Source of the DNA: Devosia sp.
GTDB lineage: Bacteria > Pseudomonadota > Alphaproteobacteria > Rhizobiales > Devosiaceae
Length of the DNA stretch: 64,000 nt
Assembly: GCF_030689745.1 (NCBI RefSeq)
Contig: NZ_JAUYGL010000113.1
Coordinates: forward strand, 23,657-87,656
Reading direction: 5' to 3'
Shown: piece by piece, positions 38,000 through 47,132 of the stretch
Position numbering within the stretch: position 1 is the stretch's first letter
How the letters are laid out: every line of letters starts with the position of its first letter
Position numbers and translations under genes: made by a program
The notes under the pieces: generated by a model
Seen by the model: only the letters and a program-made list of their open reading frames with translations
What the model was told of the DNA's origin: nothing
Databases searched by the model: none

Positions 38000-38608
38000 A
38001 TGACGGCGTGGATTATTCAGACGATTTCGGATCTGGGCTATCTCGGCATCTTTCTGGTGATGCTGGCGGAGTCGCTCTTTCCGCCGATACCGTCCGAACT
38101 GATCATCCCGTTTGCCGGTTTTGCTGCCGCCAATGGTGATCTCAACTTTTTTGCGGTGATCGCCACCGCCACGCTGGGCGCCGTGGTGGGCATGCTGCCG
38201 TGGTATTATGCCGGTCGGCTGTTCGGGCTCGCCCGGGTGCGCTGGCTGGCCGACAAGTTCGGCCGCTTCATGGCTTTCAATGCCGAGGAGATCGATATTG
38301 CCGTCGGCTGGTTCGTCCGCTTCGGGCCGATCATCGTGCTGTTCGGCCGGCTGGTGCCGCTGATCCGCACGCTGATTTCCATTCCGGCCGGTCTGTCCCG
38401 GATGCCATTGCCCGTGTTCCTTGTCGCTTCGAGCAGTGGCGCACTGATCTGGAACACCATTTTGACCTCGGCGGGCTATGTGCTGCATGAGCACTATGAG
38501 GTGGTCGAGGTGATCGTGGATCCGCTGAGCTATATCGTGCTGGCGCTGGTGGTCCTGATCTACGCCTATCGCGTCATCACCTGGCGGCCGAGCCAGCAGG
38601 CCCGCTAG
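38000..38608 (+). CDS. DedA family membrane protein
   Basis: This 202-residue inner-membrane protein has the DedA/VTT signature: [64 protein letters not shown] (shown here in part) and a C-terminal helix. DedA proteins help recycle lipid carriers such as undecaprenyl phosphate and maintain membrane potential. A GGGGCGAG sequence lies just before the ATG. It follows typA and precedes leuD with no visible operon partner. Confidence 0.92.
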   Translation: MTAWIIQTISDLGYLGIFLVMLAESLFPPIPSELIIPFAGFAAANGDLNFFAVIATATLGAVVGMLPWYYAGRLFGLARVRWLADKFGRFMAFNAEEIDIAVGWFVRFGPIIVLFGRLVPLIRTLISIPAGLSRMPLPVFLVASSSGALIWNTILTSAGYVLHEHYEVVEVIVDPLSYIVLALVVLIYAYRVITWRPSQQAR

Positions 38609-38703
38609 GCCCGAGCCCGCCCTCGGCGAACGGTTTCAGCCATTCCCGGCTTGACCCCAGGCGGGGTTTTGCGCCAAGACCTGTGGCAAAGCGAGGTTTC
38701 CTG

Positions 38704-39309
38704 ATGGACAAGTTCACTACCCTGACCGGTGTCGCGGCGCCCCTGCCGTTCATCAATATCGACACCGACATGATCATCCCCAAGCAGTACCTCAAGACCA
38801 TCAAACGGACCGGGTTGGGTTCGGCGCTGTTTTCCGAGATGCGCTATAATGATGATGGCAGCGAGAACGCTGATTTCGTGCTCAACAAGCCGGCCTATCG
38901 CCATGCCCAGATCATCGTGGCGGGCGACAATTTCGGCTGCGGCTCCAGCCGCGAGCATGCGCCGTGGGCGCTGCTGGATTTTGGCATTCGCTGCGTGATC
39001 TCGACCAGCTTTGCCGACATTTTCTACAATAACTGTTTCAAGAACGGCATTCTGCCGGTGGTGGTGAGCGCCGAGCAGCTCAAGCTGCTGATGGACGACG
39101 CCGAGCGCGGCTCCAACGCCACGCTGACGGTGGATCTGGCAGCCCAGACCATTCGCGGTCCTGACGGCGGCACGATTTCGTTTGATATCGATCCGAGCCG
39201 CAAGCAGATCCTGCTCGAGGGCCTTGATGACATTGCCGGCACGCTGAAGTCGGCCCCGGCCATCACCTCGTTTGAGACCGCCATGGCGGCTGACCGCCCC
39301 TGGCTCTGA
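38704..39309 (+). CDS. leuD: 3-isopropylmalate dehydratase, small subunit
   Basis: LeuD (201 residues) supplies the swivelling domain of the isopropylmalate isomerase. It starts [20 protein letters not shown] and has [13 protein letters not shown], the active-site [21 protein letters not shown], and [17 protein letters not shown] lies 9 bases before the ATG. Its partner leuC lies far upstream on the minus strand and leuB about 4 kb downstream, so the pathway genes are split. Confidence 0.97.
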   Translation: MDKFTTLTGVAAPLPFINIDTDMIIPKQYLKTIKRTGLGSALFSEMRYNDDGSENADFVLNKPAYRHAQIIVAGDNFGCGSSREHAPWALLDFGIRCVISTSFADIFYNNCFKNGILPVVVSAEQLKLLMDDAERGSNATLTVDLAAQTIRGPDGGTISFDIDPSRKQILLEGLDDIAGTLKSAPAITSFETAMAADRPWL

Positions 39310-39313
39310 GGCG

Positions 39314-39739
39314 ATGACGACAATCGTCTTCGAGCCCGAGCTGACGCCGGAAAGCCGGGCTGGCGTGGTCGATGGTCTGGTTGCGTTCAACCGCAGCCAG
39401 GTCCCTGACGCTGCGCCATTCGCCACGATCGGCCTCGTGCTCAAGAACCCGGTGACCGGGGTCACCGATGGCGGGCTGACTGCCCGCATCAGCTTTGGCT
39501 GGATGTTCGTTGAATTGCTGTTCGTGCCGGAACGCCTGCGCGGCCAGGGCGTCGGACGGCAATTGATGGAACGGGCGGAAGCCGTGGCGCGCCAGCGTGG
39601 CTGCAGTGGCATCTGGCTTGATACCTTCACCTTCCAGGCGCCGGGGTTTTACAGCAAGCTCGGCTATGCCGTGTTCGGCGAAATCAGCAATTATCCACCC
39701 GGCAACAGCCGCTTCTTCCTCCAGAAACATTTGAGCTAA
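39314..39739 (+). CDS. GNAT family acetyltransferase
   Basis: This is a 141-residue GNAT domain protein with the acetyl-CoA-binding motif LLFVPERLRGQGVGRQLMERA and a C-terminal IWLDTFTFQAPGFYSKLGY block. Typical substrates are small amines or peptides, but none can be named. It begins 5 bases after the leuD stop and ends 5 bases before ridA, so it lies in a leuD-GNAT-ridA-CPBP transcript. RidA removes reactive enamines from PLP enzymes, which suggests a role in amino-acid metabolism for the group. Confidence 0.87.
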   Translation: MTTIVFEPELTPESRAGVVDGLVAFNRSQVPDAAPFATIGLVLKNPVTGVTDGGLTARISFGWMFVELLFVPERLRGQGVGRQLMERAEAVARQRGCSGIWLDTFTFQAPGFYSKLGYAVFGEISNYPPGNSRFFLQKHLS

Positions 39740-39743
39740 CCAC

Positions 39744-40139
39744 ATGGTCCAGCGCGTCTCTACCGGTTCACCCTTCGAGGCTACCTTCGGCTATTCCCGC
39801 GCGGTGCGGCACGAAGACACCGTCTATGTGTCGGGCACGACCGGCTATGACTATGCCAGCATGACCATGCCCGACGATGTCGGCGCCCAGGCAGCCAATG
39901 CCCTGGCCACCATCGACAAGGCACTCAAAGAGGCCGGCTCGTCCATAAAGGACACCGTGCGGGTGGTGTATTATGTCGGCGACCGCGCCGACATCGATGC
40001 GGTGGTCAAGGCTGTCGGCCCGGTGTTCAGCGATATCCGTCCGGCCGCCTCCATGCTGATCGTGCAGATGATCGAGCCCGGCATGAAGATCGAGATCGAA
40101 GTCACCGCCCGCATCGGTGCGGCCGGCAGTCCCGCCTGA
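39744..40139 (+). CDS. ridA: RidA family enamine/imine deaminase
   Basis: This 131-residue protein has the Rid fold: YSRAVRHEDTVYVSGTTGYD at the N-terminus, TIDKALKEAGSSIKDTVRVVYYV in the middle and IRPAASMLIVQMIEPGMKIEIE at the C-terminus. RidA proteins hydrolyse 2-aminoacrylate and related enamines that would inactivate PLP enzymes. The catalytic Arg is normally the one in the P-x-R-x region; here IRPAAS holds an equivalent position. It may be a Rid subfamily other than the archetypal RidA. Co-transcription with leuD and the GNAT gene is likely. Confidence 0.85.
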   Translation: MVQRVSTGSPFEATFGYSRAVRHEDTVYVSGTTGYDYASMTMPDDVGAQAANALATIDKALKEAGSSIKDTVRVVYYVGDRADIDAVVKAVGPVFSDIRPAASMLIVQMIEPGMKIEIEVTARIGAAGSPA

Positions 40140-40154
40140 TTGGCGGGCGGGGCG

Positions 40155-40799
40155 ATGAACGGCAGACAAATCGCCCTGCTGGTCCACGCAGCGCTCCTCA
40201 TCGGAGCGCTGTTTTTCATCGTACCCCGGCTCACGGGTTGGGACGCAAGAGCGGGCTATCTGTTCACCCTGGGGTTTTACTGGCTGGCCTTCTGCCTACC
40301 GGTCATCGGTCTGCATGCCCTGCCGGGCAATGACGGGCGCCTGTTCTCGGAAAAACTCCCCTGGCGCGACTGGTGGATCCTTCCCCTGCTGCTGGTGCAG
40401 GCCGGGCTCGTGGCCCTGATCAGTTTCATGCCCAACACCACCATACTCAGCCATGGCGCCCTGTGGCTGGCCATACTGATTGCCGCCATCAATGCGCCGC
40501 TCGAAGAACTCGCCTGGCGGGGCGGCTTTATCGGCACGTTTCACGACCGGCCGCGCCTCGGCTTCTGGCTTGGCTGGGGCTTGTTCACCGCCTGGCACAT
40601 TCCCCTGGTGCTCAGCGTGGGGATCGTCTTCGACGGTGGCGCCGCGGCGCTGATCGGGGGCGCCACCGCACTGGGGCTGATGTGGAACTGGATCGCCTGG
40701 CGCACCGGCTCGGTGTTCTATGTCGGCCTAGCCCATTTCATCACCAATCTTTTCACCTTCTGGGTGCTGTTCGCCCGCAATGGTTTTGCCGGCGCCTGA
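40155..40799 (+). CDS. CPBP family intramembrane glutamic protease
   Basis: The 214-residue polytopic protein has the three CPBP (Abi) motifs: EExxxR in APLEELAWRGGF, a histidine in FTAWHIPLVL, and HFxxN in LAHFITNLF. These residues form the intramembrane active site of the Rce1-like glutamic proteases. In bacteria such proteins act in bacteriocin immunity or membrane-protein processing; here no bacteriocin is nearby. It ends the leuD-GNAT-ridA run and converges on the DUF1127 gene. Confidence 0.87.
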   Translation: MNGRQIALLVHAALLIGALFFIVPRLTGWDARAGYLFTLGFYWLAFCLPVIGLHALPGNDGRLFSEKLPWRDWWILPLLLVQAGLVALISFMPNTTILSHGALWLAILIAAINAPLEELAWRGGFIGTFHDRPRLGFWLGWGLFTAWHIPLVLSVGIVFDGGAAALIGGATALGLMWNWIAWRTGSVFYVGLAHFITNLFTFWVLFARNGFAGA

Positions 40800-40822
40800 G
40801 GTGACGCCGGCAATAGGATTGT

Positions 40823-41092
40823 TCAGCGGTGCCGGACCTGGGTGGTCCCGGGCTGCAGGGGGCGTGACCGGCGTATCGGCTCGATCAGCTCGAGCGGATC
40901 AAGCCCGATGTCGTAGAGCAGCCGTTCGTCGAGGCTGTGCAACATCAGCACCGTCTGGCGATGCAGCCGGTGGCGACCCAGTCGCTGCCGCAGGCTGGCG
41001 AGGCTCCGGCGCAGCGGCCAGGAGAGCTGCCAGGGCAGTTGCCAGGCGCGACGGTGCGACCGCCGCTCAGGCTGAATGGCGAAGTCGCTCAT
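40823..41092 (-). CDS. DUF1127 small basic protein
   Basis: This 89-residue arginine-rich protein carries the DUF1127 (YjiS-like) core LDERLLYDIGLDPLELIEPI near its C-terminus. In other alphaproteobacteria such proteins bind RNA or affect phosphate and carbon metabolism. Its start overlaps the mmuM 3' end by 26 bases, so it is probably translated from the same mRNA, and both would be controlled by the adjacent TetR protein. Confidence 0.8.
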   Translation of the reverse strand: MSDFAIQPERRSHRRAWQLPWQLSWPLRRSLASLRQRLGRHRLHRQTVLMLHSLDERLLYDIGLDPLELIEPIRRSRPLQPGTTQVRHR

Positions 41093-42056
41093 GCTGCACC
41101 TCCTGATCGCGCTGCCCGGGCAGGCAGTGGTGGCAAATGGCGCCGATATGGCGGTGATCGGTACCGCAGCAGCCGCCGATAACCCGGATATTGGGCAATA
41201 GGGGCAGCAGGCGCTGATAGCGCTGGGCCAGGTCCTGCCAGTCGCCGATATCGAGGGTCTCGCTTTCGTCGAGCTCGGCATGGCTTTTCATCGAGGCGTT
41301 GACGCGCAGGCCGCCGATGCGGTCGACCCAGGCGCCGGCATGTCGGATGGTGCTGGCGAAGTGGATGGGGTGCACGCAGTTGATCATGTAATAGGCCGGC
41401 GACCCGCCGGTTGCGGCCTCGACCTCCCCGATAGCAGTGCCAAGGCTCTTGCCGCCGGGCAGGTGCCCGTCGGTTTCCAGCGTGAACGAGAGCACGCAGG
41501 GCAGGCCGGCCGCCTCGGCCAGCCTGGCAATGCCGATGGCCTCGGGCGTATTGGTCAGCGTATAGGCTGTCACCAGGTCCGCGCCGGCCGCGGCGAAGGC
41601 GGCTACCTGGTCTGCGTGATAGGCCATGGCCTCGTCCACGCTCATGGCATCGTCATATTGCCAGGCATCGCGGCGGGGCCCGATGGCGCCGCTGACCACC
41701 GTCGGCACGCCAGCGAGATGGAAGCCCTCAGCCACCGTGCGGGAGAAGCGTATGGCAGCCATATTGACCGCCCGCAGGCGCGCTGCGTCATATCCCACCA
41801 GCGCACCCCAGTCGGGATTGGCGCGCCAGGTATTGGTGTCGAACAGGAAGCCCTGTCCAGCCTTGGCAGCAATCTCGACATAGGGCTGATAGTATTCACG
41901 CATGGCCTGCCGCCCCTGTTCGCTGTCATTGAGCTGAAAGACGGTGAAATTCGGCAGGTCATGACCCTGGTTGAAGATCATGTGGGTTTCGATACCACCA
42001 TCGGTGACGAACATCTGTCCGGAATTCTGTGGCAGGGTCCTGTTCTGCTTTGCCAT
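41067..42056 (-). CDS. Homocysteine S-methyltransferase family protein
   Basis: This 329-residue TIM-barrel enzyme resembles MmuM/YagD, which transfers a methyl group from S-methylmethionine to homocysteine. The zinc site is visible as Cys in YYMINCVHPIHF and the Cys pair in VIGGCCGTDHRH. FVTDGGIETHMIFNQG at the N-terminus is the usual GGxET block. The methyl donor could also be another betaine-like compound. The start is the ATG at 42056. A TetR gene is divergent with a clean palindrome between them, and a DUF1127 gene overlaps its 3' end. Confidence 0.87.
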   Translation of the reverse strand: MAKQNRTLPQNSGQMFVTDGGIETHMIFNQGHDLPNFTVFQLNDSEQGRQAMREYYQPYVEIAAKAGQGFLFDTNTWRANPDWGALVGYDAARLRAVNMAAIRFSRTVAEGFHLAGVPTVVSGAIGPRRDAWQYDDAMSVDEAMAYHADQVAAFAAAGADLVTAYTLTNTPEAIGIARLAEAAGLPCVLSFTLETDGHLPGGKSLGTAIGEVEAATGGSPAYYMINCVHPIHFASTIRHAGAWVDRIGGLRVNASMKSHAELDESETLDIGDWQDLAQRYQRLLPLLPNIRVIGGCCGTDHRHIGAICHHCLPGQRDQEVQHERLRHSA

Positions 42057-42264
42057 TGTGGCCTCCATTAGCGCTTGATCTGGTCGGCGGGCAGCGTTAC
42101 ATCTGGGTCGCCGGTGGCCGAAGTGATGCCCCGGAACGGCAGCGCACATCCAGAGGACTTGCGGTTCAGTCCCGGGTGCAGCGCTGGTTTTTGTTTTTTA
42201 TCAATGGGTTGCCGTGGCCGAGGTCACGCGCGCAGGCGGTCGCGGCGCAAGCGACGCGCACAAA

Positions 42265-42283
42265 ACTGTACCGGCGGTACAGT
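42265..42283. promoter_or_regulatory. Palindromic operator for the adjacent TetR protein
   Basis: A 19-base perfect palindrome with 9-base arms (ACTGTACCG, a central G, then CGGTACAGT) lies 17 bases before the tetR start, between tetR and mmuM. Size, symmetry and place are typical of a TetR-family operator. Confidence 0.75.
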
Positions 42284-42300
42284 GCAGCAGGGGCAGGGCC

Positions 42301-42942
42301 ATGTTCAGGAAAGCGAGCAAGGGGCAGGAAACGCGGGAGAGACTGCTGGCTATTGCCGAGGCGTCCGTGCTGGCCAAGGGCTTTGCCGCCACCTCGATCG
42401 AGGAGGTGATCGCCGAAGCGGGGATCACCAAGTCCGGCTTTTTCTACCACTTCAGCGACAAGAACGCCCTGGCCCATGAAATGCTGCAGCGCTATGTGGC
42501 GGCCAATGATGAAATCTTCGAGGCGCTGTTCGGCCGCGGCGCCGAGCTGTCCGATGACCCGCTGCAGGGTTTTCTCATCGGCCTCAAACTGCTGGCGGAA
42601 ACCATGGCCGACCTGCCCAATGGGCATCCGGGATGCCTGATTGCCAGCGTCTGCTACCAGGAGCGCCTGTTCGACAACACCGTTCGCCAGCTTACTGTGG
42701 ATTCCGTGCGCCGGTGGAATGCATTCTTTCGCCAACGCCTCGACGCCATTGCCGCCGTGCATCCGCCGGTCGAGCCGGTTGATCTCGAGCAGCTGGCCGC
42801 CATGATGAGCTGCATGGTGGACGGCGCCATCATCATGAGCAAGGCGCTGGGTGATCCCGGCATTCTGCCACGGCAGATCCTGCTGTTTCGCAGCTATATC
42901 CGGCTTCTGTTCCAGCCGGGCCGGTTGGCATTGGCGGGATGA
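42301..42942 (+). CDS. TetR family transcriptional regulator
   Basis: The 213-residue protein has the TetR HTH at residues 12-60 (RERLLAIAEASVLAKGFAAT, then IEEVIAEAGITKSGFFYHFSDKNAL) and a C-terminal ligand domain with HPGCLIASVCYQERLFD. The conserved cysteines in GHPGCLIASVC could sense a reactive compound or simply form the ligand pocket. It is divergent from the methyltransferase gene and probably represses both itself and that gene through the palindrome just upstream of its own start. Confidence 0.92.
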   Translation: MFRKASKGQETRERLLAIAEASVLAKGFAATSIEEVIAEAGITKSGFFYHFSDKNALAHEMLQRYVAANDEIFEALFGRGAELSDDPLQGFLIGLKLLAETMADLPNGHPGCLIASVCYQERLFDNTVRQLTVDSVRRWNAFFRQRLDAIAAVHPPVEPVDLEQLAAMMSCMVDGAIIMSKALGDPGILPRQILLFRSYIRLLFQPGRLALAG

Positions 42943-43050
42943 TCTCGCAACAGAACGGACGTTTTTATGCGCCGCCGCCTTGCGCGGCGCCGACAATTGC
43001 CGCTATGTGGCCAGCCATAGGCGTAACCACCAGTACGGCAAGGACCCATC

Positions 43051-44151
43051 ATGGCCAGTCATTCCCTCTTCCTGCTCCCCGGCGACGGCATTGGTGCCGA
43101 GATCATGCTCGAAGTGGACAAGCTGATCGCCTGGACGAATAGCGAGCAGCTCACCGATTTTTCGACCGATCGCGGTCTGGCCGGCGGGGCTGCCTATGAT
43201 GCCCACCAGGTGGCGATTACCGATGAAGACACCGAAAAGGCCAAGGCGGCCGATGCGGTGATCTTTGGCGCGGTGGGTGGACCCAAGTGGGACAATGTCC
43301 CCTATGAGCAGCGTCCCGAGGCAGCGCTGCTGCGGTTGCGCAAGGAAATGGCGGTATTTGCCAATCTGCGCCCCGCCATCTGCTATCCGGCGCTGGCCGA
43401 CGCTTCCTCGCTCAAGCGCGAGCTGGTGGAAGGCCTCGATATCCTGATCGTGCGCGAACTGACCGGCGGCGTCTATTTCGGCGAACCCAAGACCATTACC
43501 GATCTGGGCGATGGCCAGAAGCGCGCCGTCGATACCCAGGTCTACGAGACCTATGAAATCGACCGCATTACCCGCGTCGCCTTCGATCTGGCGCGCACCC
43601 GTAACAACAAGGTGCATTCGGCCGACAAGAAGAACGTGATGAAGTCGGGCGTGCTGTGGGATGAAGTGGTCCAGGGCATCGCCAAGGACTATCCCGATGT
43701 CGAACTGCATCACATTCTGGCCGATAACGCGGCCATGCAACTGGTGCGCAATCCCAAGCAGTTCGACGTGATGGTCACCGACAATCTGTTCGGCGATATT
43801 CTGAGCGATGTGGCGGCCATGCTGACCGGTTCACTGGGCATGCTGCCCTCTGCGAGCCTGGGGGCGCCCGACCCGGTCACCGGCAAGCGCAAGGCGTTTT
43901 ACGAGCCCGTGCACGGCTCGGCCCCCGACATTGCCGGCCAGGGCATTGCCAACCCGATCGCCATGATCGCCTCGGTCGCCATGGCGCTGCGCTATTCGTT
44001 CGGCATGATCGAGCTGGCAACCAATATCGAGAACGCCATTTCGGCCGTGCTCAGCGATGGTCTGCGCACCGGCGACATCGCCCAGGACAATCGCCGGACG
44101 GTGGGCACCGAGGAAATGGGCGCGGCGATCCTGGCCAAGCTCAAGGCCTGA
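43051..44151 (+). CDS. leuB: 3-isopropylmalate dehydrogenase
   Basis: LeuB (366 residues) oxidises and decarboxylates 3-isopropylmalate using NAD+. It has [24 protein letters not shown], the [11 protein letters not shown] substrate loop, [37 protein letters not shown], and the NAD-binding [20 protein letters not shown]. The length is normal. An intrinsic terminator follows. It has its own upstream region of 108 bases after tetR, so it is probably a single-gene transcript. Confidence 0.97.
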   Translation: MASHSLFLLPGDGIGAEIMLEVDKLIAWTNSEQLTDFSTDRGLAGGAAYDAHQVAITDEDTEKAKAADAVIFGAVGGPKWDNVPYEQRPEAALLRLRKEMAVFANLRPAICYPALADASSLKRELVEGLDILIVRELTGGVYFGEPKTITDLGDGQKRAVDTQVYETYEIDRITRVAFDLARTRNNKVHSADKKNVMKSGVLWDEVVQGIAKDYPDVELHHILADNAAMQLVRNPKQFDVMVTDNLFGDILSDVAAMLTGSLGMLPSASLGAPDPVTGKRKAFYEPVHGSAPDIAGQGIANPIAMIASVAMALRYSFGMIELATNIENAISAVLSDGLRTGDIAQDNRRTVGTEEMGAAILAKLKA

Positions 44152-44174
44152 TTCAGAAGTCAGATTTAACTGAG

Positions 44175-44206
44175 AACACCCGTGATCACCGTCGCGGGTG
44201 TTTTTG
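44175..44206 (+). terminator. Intrinsic terminator of leuB
   Basis: AACACCCG and CGGGTGTT form a stem with a 12-base loop, followed by TTTG. It begins 23 bases after the leuB stop and almost touches the end of the convergent gene. Confidence 0.85.
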
Positions 44207-44208
44207 TG

Positions 44209-44556
44209 TCATGGCTTGTCGAGACCATAAAAGCGCTGGTCGTCGCCAATCAGTTCATCGCGCGCGCCTTTGGGCAGCGGAAAGCCATAGCCGACCCATG
44301 GCTTGAGCCACCACATGGCACGTTCGTGATGAAATCGGCTCATATGGAGTTCCATTCCCACTTTTTCGATGGCGGCATGCAGTGCTGCAATCGCGTCATT
44401 GCCGCCGGCAAAGCTCTCAATGGGGGCGTCTGGCCAGTCGATAGAATAACGGCAATTCCAGTTTGGGCCGACCTGCTCGGGGAGAAATATCTGTACCAGG
44501 ACCGGGTGCTCGCGCCCGGCGTGGCGCACGGTCAGCGTTCTCTCTGCAGCAATCAT
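44209..44556 (-). CDS. Hypothetical protein, possibly DUF6968-like
   Basis: The 115-residue product starts MIAAERTLTVRHAGREHPVL and has a conserved-looking NWNCRYSIDWPDAPIESFAG, then DAIAALHAAIEKVGMELHM. This strand-helix plan recalls a small family of unknown function (DUF6968) often found scattered in bacteria; the match is from memory only. No signal peptide or membrane helix is present. The 301 bases beyond its start, up to rpsP, hold the rpsP terminator and otherwise no gene that I can see. Confidence 0.55.
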   Translation of the reverse strand: MIAAERTLTVRHAGREHPVLVQIFLPEQVGPNWNCRYSIDWPDAPIESFAGGNDAIAALHAAIEKVGMELHMSRFHHERAMWWLKPWVGYGFPLPKGARDELIGDDQRFYGLDKP

Positions 44557-44800
44557 CAGCGTCGTCCGACATGAAAGAATGGTGGGATTGGGTCGCCCTT
44601 CATACAAGCGGTCATGCTTGATCGTGCCTGATCTTCACAGAACCGGTTCCAAGGCATCATTCTACATTGAAAGATGTCGCTCTGGTACTGAAGCTCGCAT
44701 TCAGCACGTCGGCCTTCGTTCCACTTGCCCGCTACACGATTGATCCCAACCCATTGGTGACCAGAGCGGCACTCAGTCTGCGGCTGCGGGGAGCGTGGAC

Positions 44801-44831
44801 AAAACAAAAGCCCCGGTGTTTCCACCGGGGC
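44801..44831 (-). terminator. Intrinsic terminator of ffh-rpsP
   Basis: On the minus strand, GCCCCGGTG/CACCGGGGC with a 4-base loop is followed by TTTTGTTTTG. It lies 27 bases past the rpsP stop. Confidence 0.92.
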
Positions 44832-44857
44832 CTTTGTCATTCAGTGCTGTGCCAGAC

Positions 44858-45298
44858 TTACTCGGCAGCAGTCTCTTCAGCAGCAGGCGCTTCCTCGGCA
44901 GGAGCGGCTTCTTCAACAGGCGCCTCTTCAACCTTTGGCGCGTTCTTGAGTTCTTCGGCGGCGGCGGCCTTGGCAGCCTTTTCTTCAGCGCGCTGGGTGG
45001 CCTTTTCGCCGGGCTTGCCCTTGTCAGGGTTGTTGCGGGCTTCGCGGTTCATCACGCCGGCAACGTCGAGGAAACGCAGCACGCGGTCGGTCGGCTGGGC
45101 GCCAACGCTCAGCCAATGCTTGGCGCGCTCGATGTCGAGCACGACGCGGCCTTCATTGTCCTTGGCCAGCAGCGGGTTGAAGGTGCCGAGCTTTTCGATG
45201 AAACGGCCATCGCGGGGCGCGCGGGCGTCAGCAACGACGATCTGATAGAATGGGCGCTTCTTGGTGCCACCACGGGCCAGACGGATCTTGAGGGACAT
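44858..45298 (-). CDS. rpsP: 30S ribosomal protein S16 with acidic Ala/Glu tail
   Basis: S16 binds 16S rRNA early in 30S assembly. The conserved part is residues 1-85: [40 protein letters not shown] and [17 protein letters not shown]. Residues from about 100 to 146 are a low-complexity Ala/Glu/Pro extension, as in several alphaproteobacteria. It is 29 bases downstream of ffh and ends with a strong terminator, so the usual rimM-trmD-rplS continuation is missing here. Confidence 0.95.
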   Translation of the reverse strand: MSLKIRLARGGTKKRPFYQIVVADARAPRDGRFIEKLGTFNPLLAKDNEGRVVLDIERAKHWLSVGAQPTDRVLRFLDVAGVMNREARNNPDKGKPGEKATQRAEEKAAKAAAAEELKNAPKVEEAPVEEAAPAEEAPAAEETAAE

Positions 45299-45327
45299 AT
45301 TGGTATCCTGGGGTTTGGTTGAAACGA

Positions 45328-46917
45328 TTACTTTTTCTTGCCCAGGCCTGGCAGGCCGGGGAAACGGGGAGCCCCGCCGAAGCCGGGCAAAGCCGGTCCG
45401 CCGGAGGATTTGAGCAGGGCGCCAACATCGCTGGGCAGCGCCTTGGGTGCTGGCGTATCGGCGCCGGGCAGGCCCTTGAGCTGGTTGGGGTCGATGCCGG
45501 CCTGACGGGCCATTTGTTCGAGCTGAGCGGGGTCCATCCTGGAGAGGTCCGGCATGCCGCCCCCGCCCATCATCTGACCCATCTTGCCGCCCATCATGCC
45601 ACCGAGCGCGCCCATGCCACCCTTGCCGACCTTTTTCATCATGTCGGCCATCTGGCGGTGCTGCTTGGCGAGCTTGTTGATGTCGCTGACGTCAACGCCG
45701 GCGCCGGCGGCAATGCGCTTGCGGCGGCTGGCATTGAGCAGGTCGGGGGCGGCGCGCTCTTTCTTGGTCATCGAATTGATGATGGCGATCTGGCGGTCAA
45801 ACACCTTCTCGTCAATATTGGCGCCGGCCATGGCCTTTTTCATCTGGCCCATGCCGGGCATCATGGCCATCAGGCCACCCATGCCGCCCATCTTCTTCAT
45901 CTGCTGCAGCTGGCTGCGCAGATCGTCGAGGTCGAAGGAGCCCTTTTTGAGCTTCTTGGCCATCTTCTGGGCGTCTTCGGCCGAAACATGTTCGGCGGCC
46001 TTTTCGACGAGGCTGACGATATCGCCCATGCCCAGGATGCGGTCGGCAATGCGCGATGGATGGAAATCTTCCAGCGCATCCATTTTTTCGCCGACACCGA
46101 TCAGCTTGATCGGCTTGCCGGTGGCGGCACGCATCGACAGCGCCGCGCCGCCACGGCCATCGCCGTCAACGCGGGTCAGCACAATGCCGGTGATGTCGAG
46201 GCGCCCGTCAAAGGAGCGCGCCACATTGATGGCGTCCTGACCGGTCAGTGCATCCACGACCAGCAGGATTTCATGCGGGTTGGCGACATCCTTGATGCTG
46301 ACGGTCTCGGCCATCAGCTCGTCGTCGATATGGGTGCGGCCGGCGGTATCGAGAATGAGCACGTCATAGCCGCCCAGACGGCCTTCGCGCTCGGCGCGGC
46401 GGGCGATCTCGACGGGGGTTTCGCTGGCAATGATGGGCAGGGTGTCGACGCCGACCTGCTCGCCCAGCACGCGCAGCTGCTCCATGGCAGCGGGGCGGCG
46501 GGTATCGAGCGAGGCGAGCAGGACCTTTTTCTTCTGGCGGTCCTTGAGGCGCTTGGCAATCTTGGCCGTGGTGGTGGTCTTGCCCGAGCCCTGCAGGCCG
46601 ACCATCAACAGGGTGACGGGGGCCTTGGCATTGAGGTCGATGCCGACACTGGTCTCGCCGAGCACGGCGACCAGCTCGTCATGGACGATCTTGATGACCT
46701 GCTGGCCGGGGGTTACCGAGCGGGTGACCTCGGCGCCGATGGCGCGGTCCTTGACCTGTTCGACAAAGGCCCGCACCACTTCGAGCGACACGTCGGCTTC
46801 GATCAGCGCGCGGCGGATTTCGCGCAGGGCTGCATCGACGTCGTCGGCGCTCAGCGCGCCGCGGCCGCGTAGTCCATCAAAGATTTTGCCAAGCCGGTCA
46901 GAAAGGCTCTCGAACAT
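45328..46917 (-). CDS. ffh: Signal recognition particle protein Ffh
   Basis: Ffh binds 4.5S RNA and signal sequences and docks with FtsY. The 529-residue protein has the N and G domains with the P-loop [15 protein letters not shown] at about 107-121, [23 protein letters not shown], and a C-terminal methionine-rich M domain (from about residue 330) with the [20 protein letters not shown]-binding block. The C-terminal tail is glycine/proline-rich. The start is the ATG giving [18 protein letters not shown]. It precedes rpsP on the same strand. I found no 4.5S RNA in the 215 bases upstream. Confidence 0.97.
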   Translation of the reverse strand: MFESLSDRLGKIFDGLRGRGALSADDVDAALREIRRALIEADVSLEVVRAFVEQVKDRAIGAEVTRSVTPGQQVIKIVHDELVAVLGETSVGIDLNAKAPVTLLMVGLQGSGKTTTTAKIAKRLKDRQKKKVLLASLDTRRPAAMEQLRVLGEQVGVDTLPIIASETPVEIARRAEREGRLGGYDVLILDTAGRTHIDDELMAETVSIKDVANPHEILLVVDALTGQDAINVARSFDGRLDITGIVLTRVDGDGRGGAALSMRAATGKPIKLIGVGEKMDALEDFHPSRIADRILGMGDIVSLVEKAAEHVSAEDAQKMAKKLKKGSFDLDDLRSQLQQMKKMGGMGGLMAMMPGMGQMKKAMAGANIDEKVFDRQIAIINSMTKKERAAPDLLNASRRKRIAAGAGVDVSDINKLAKQHRQMADMMKKVGKGGMGALGGMMGGKMGQMMGGGGMPDLSRMDPAQLEQMARQAGIDPNQLKGLPGADTPAPKALPSDVGALLKSSGGPALPGFGGAPRFPGLPGLGKKK

Positions 46918-47132
46918 GGTTTTGGTCCTTCGCTGCGGAATAGTCCGCCAGACATAGGATCCATCAGTCCAAACGCCAAGCACACCCACGGGCGCAACGC
47001 GCTGGCGGGTGGTGGCCTCCGGGATCGTCGATACCCTTGCGGGGTCCCGGTCGGCTGGTCAGGGGCAAAGCCTGATGAATGGGCTGGCTGTAGGGGAAAG
47101 CGGCGGGCGAGTCAAGAAAAACGCGGCGGCGT

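Noticed and set aside
35541-38000. An 819-codon open frame on the minus strand
   Set aside because: It is antisense to typA and the end of the GGDEF-EAL gene; both plus-strand genes are unmistakable and the antisense product has no known domain.
42969-42990. Hairpin GCGCCGC/GCGGCGC after tetR as a terminator
   Set aside because: No T-run follows the stem on either strand; the T-run lies before it on the plus strand.
46918-47132. A 4.5S (SRP) RNA gene next to ffh
   Set aside because: The conserved tetraloop region of SRP RNA (GGTCCGGAAGG-type core) is not present on either strand.
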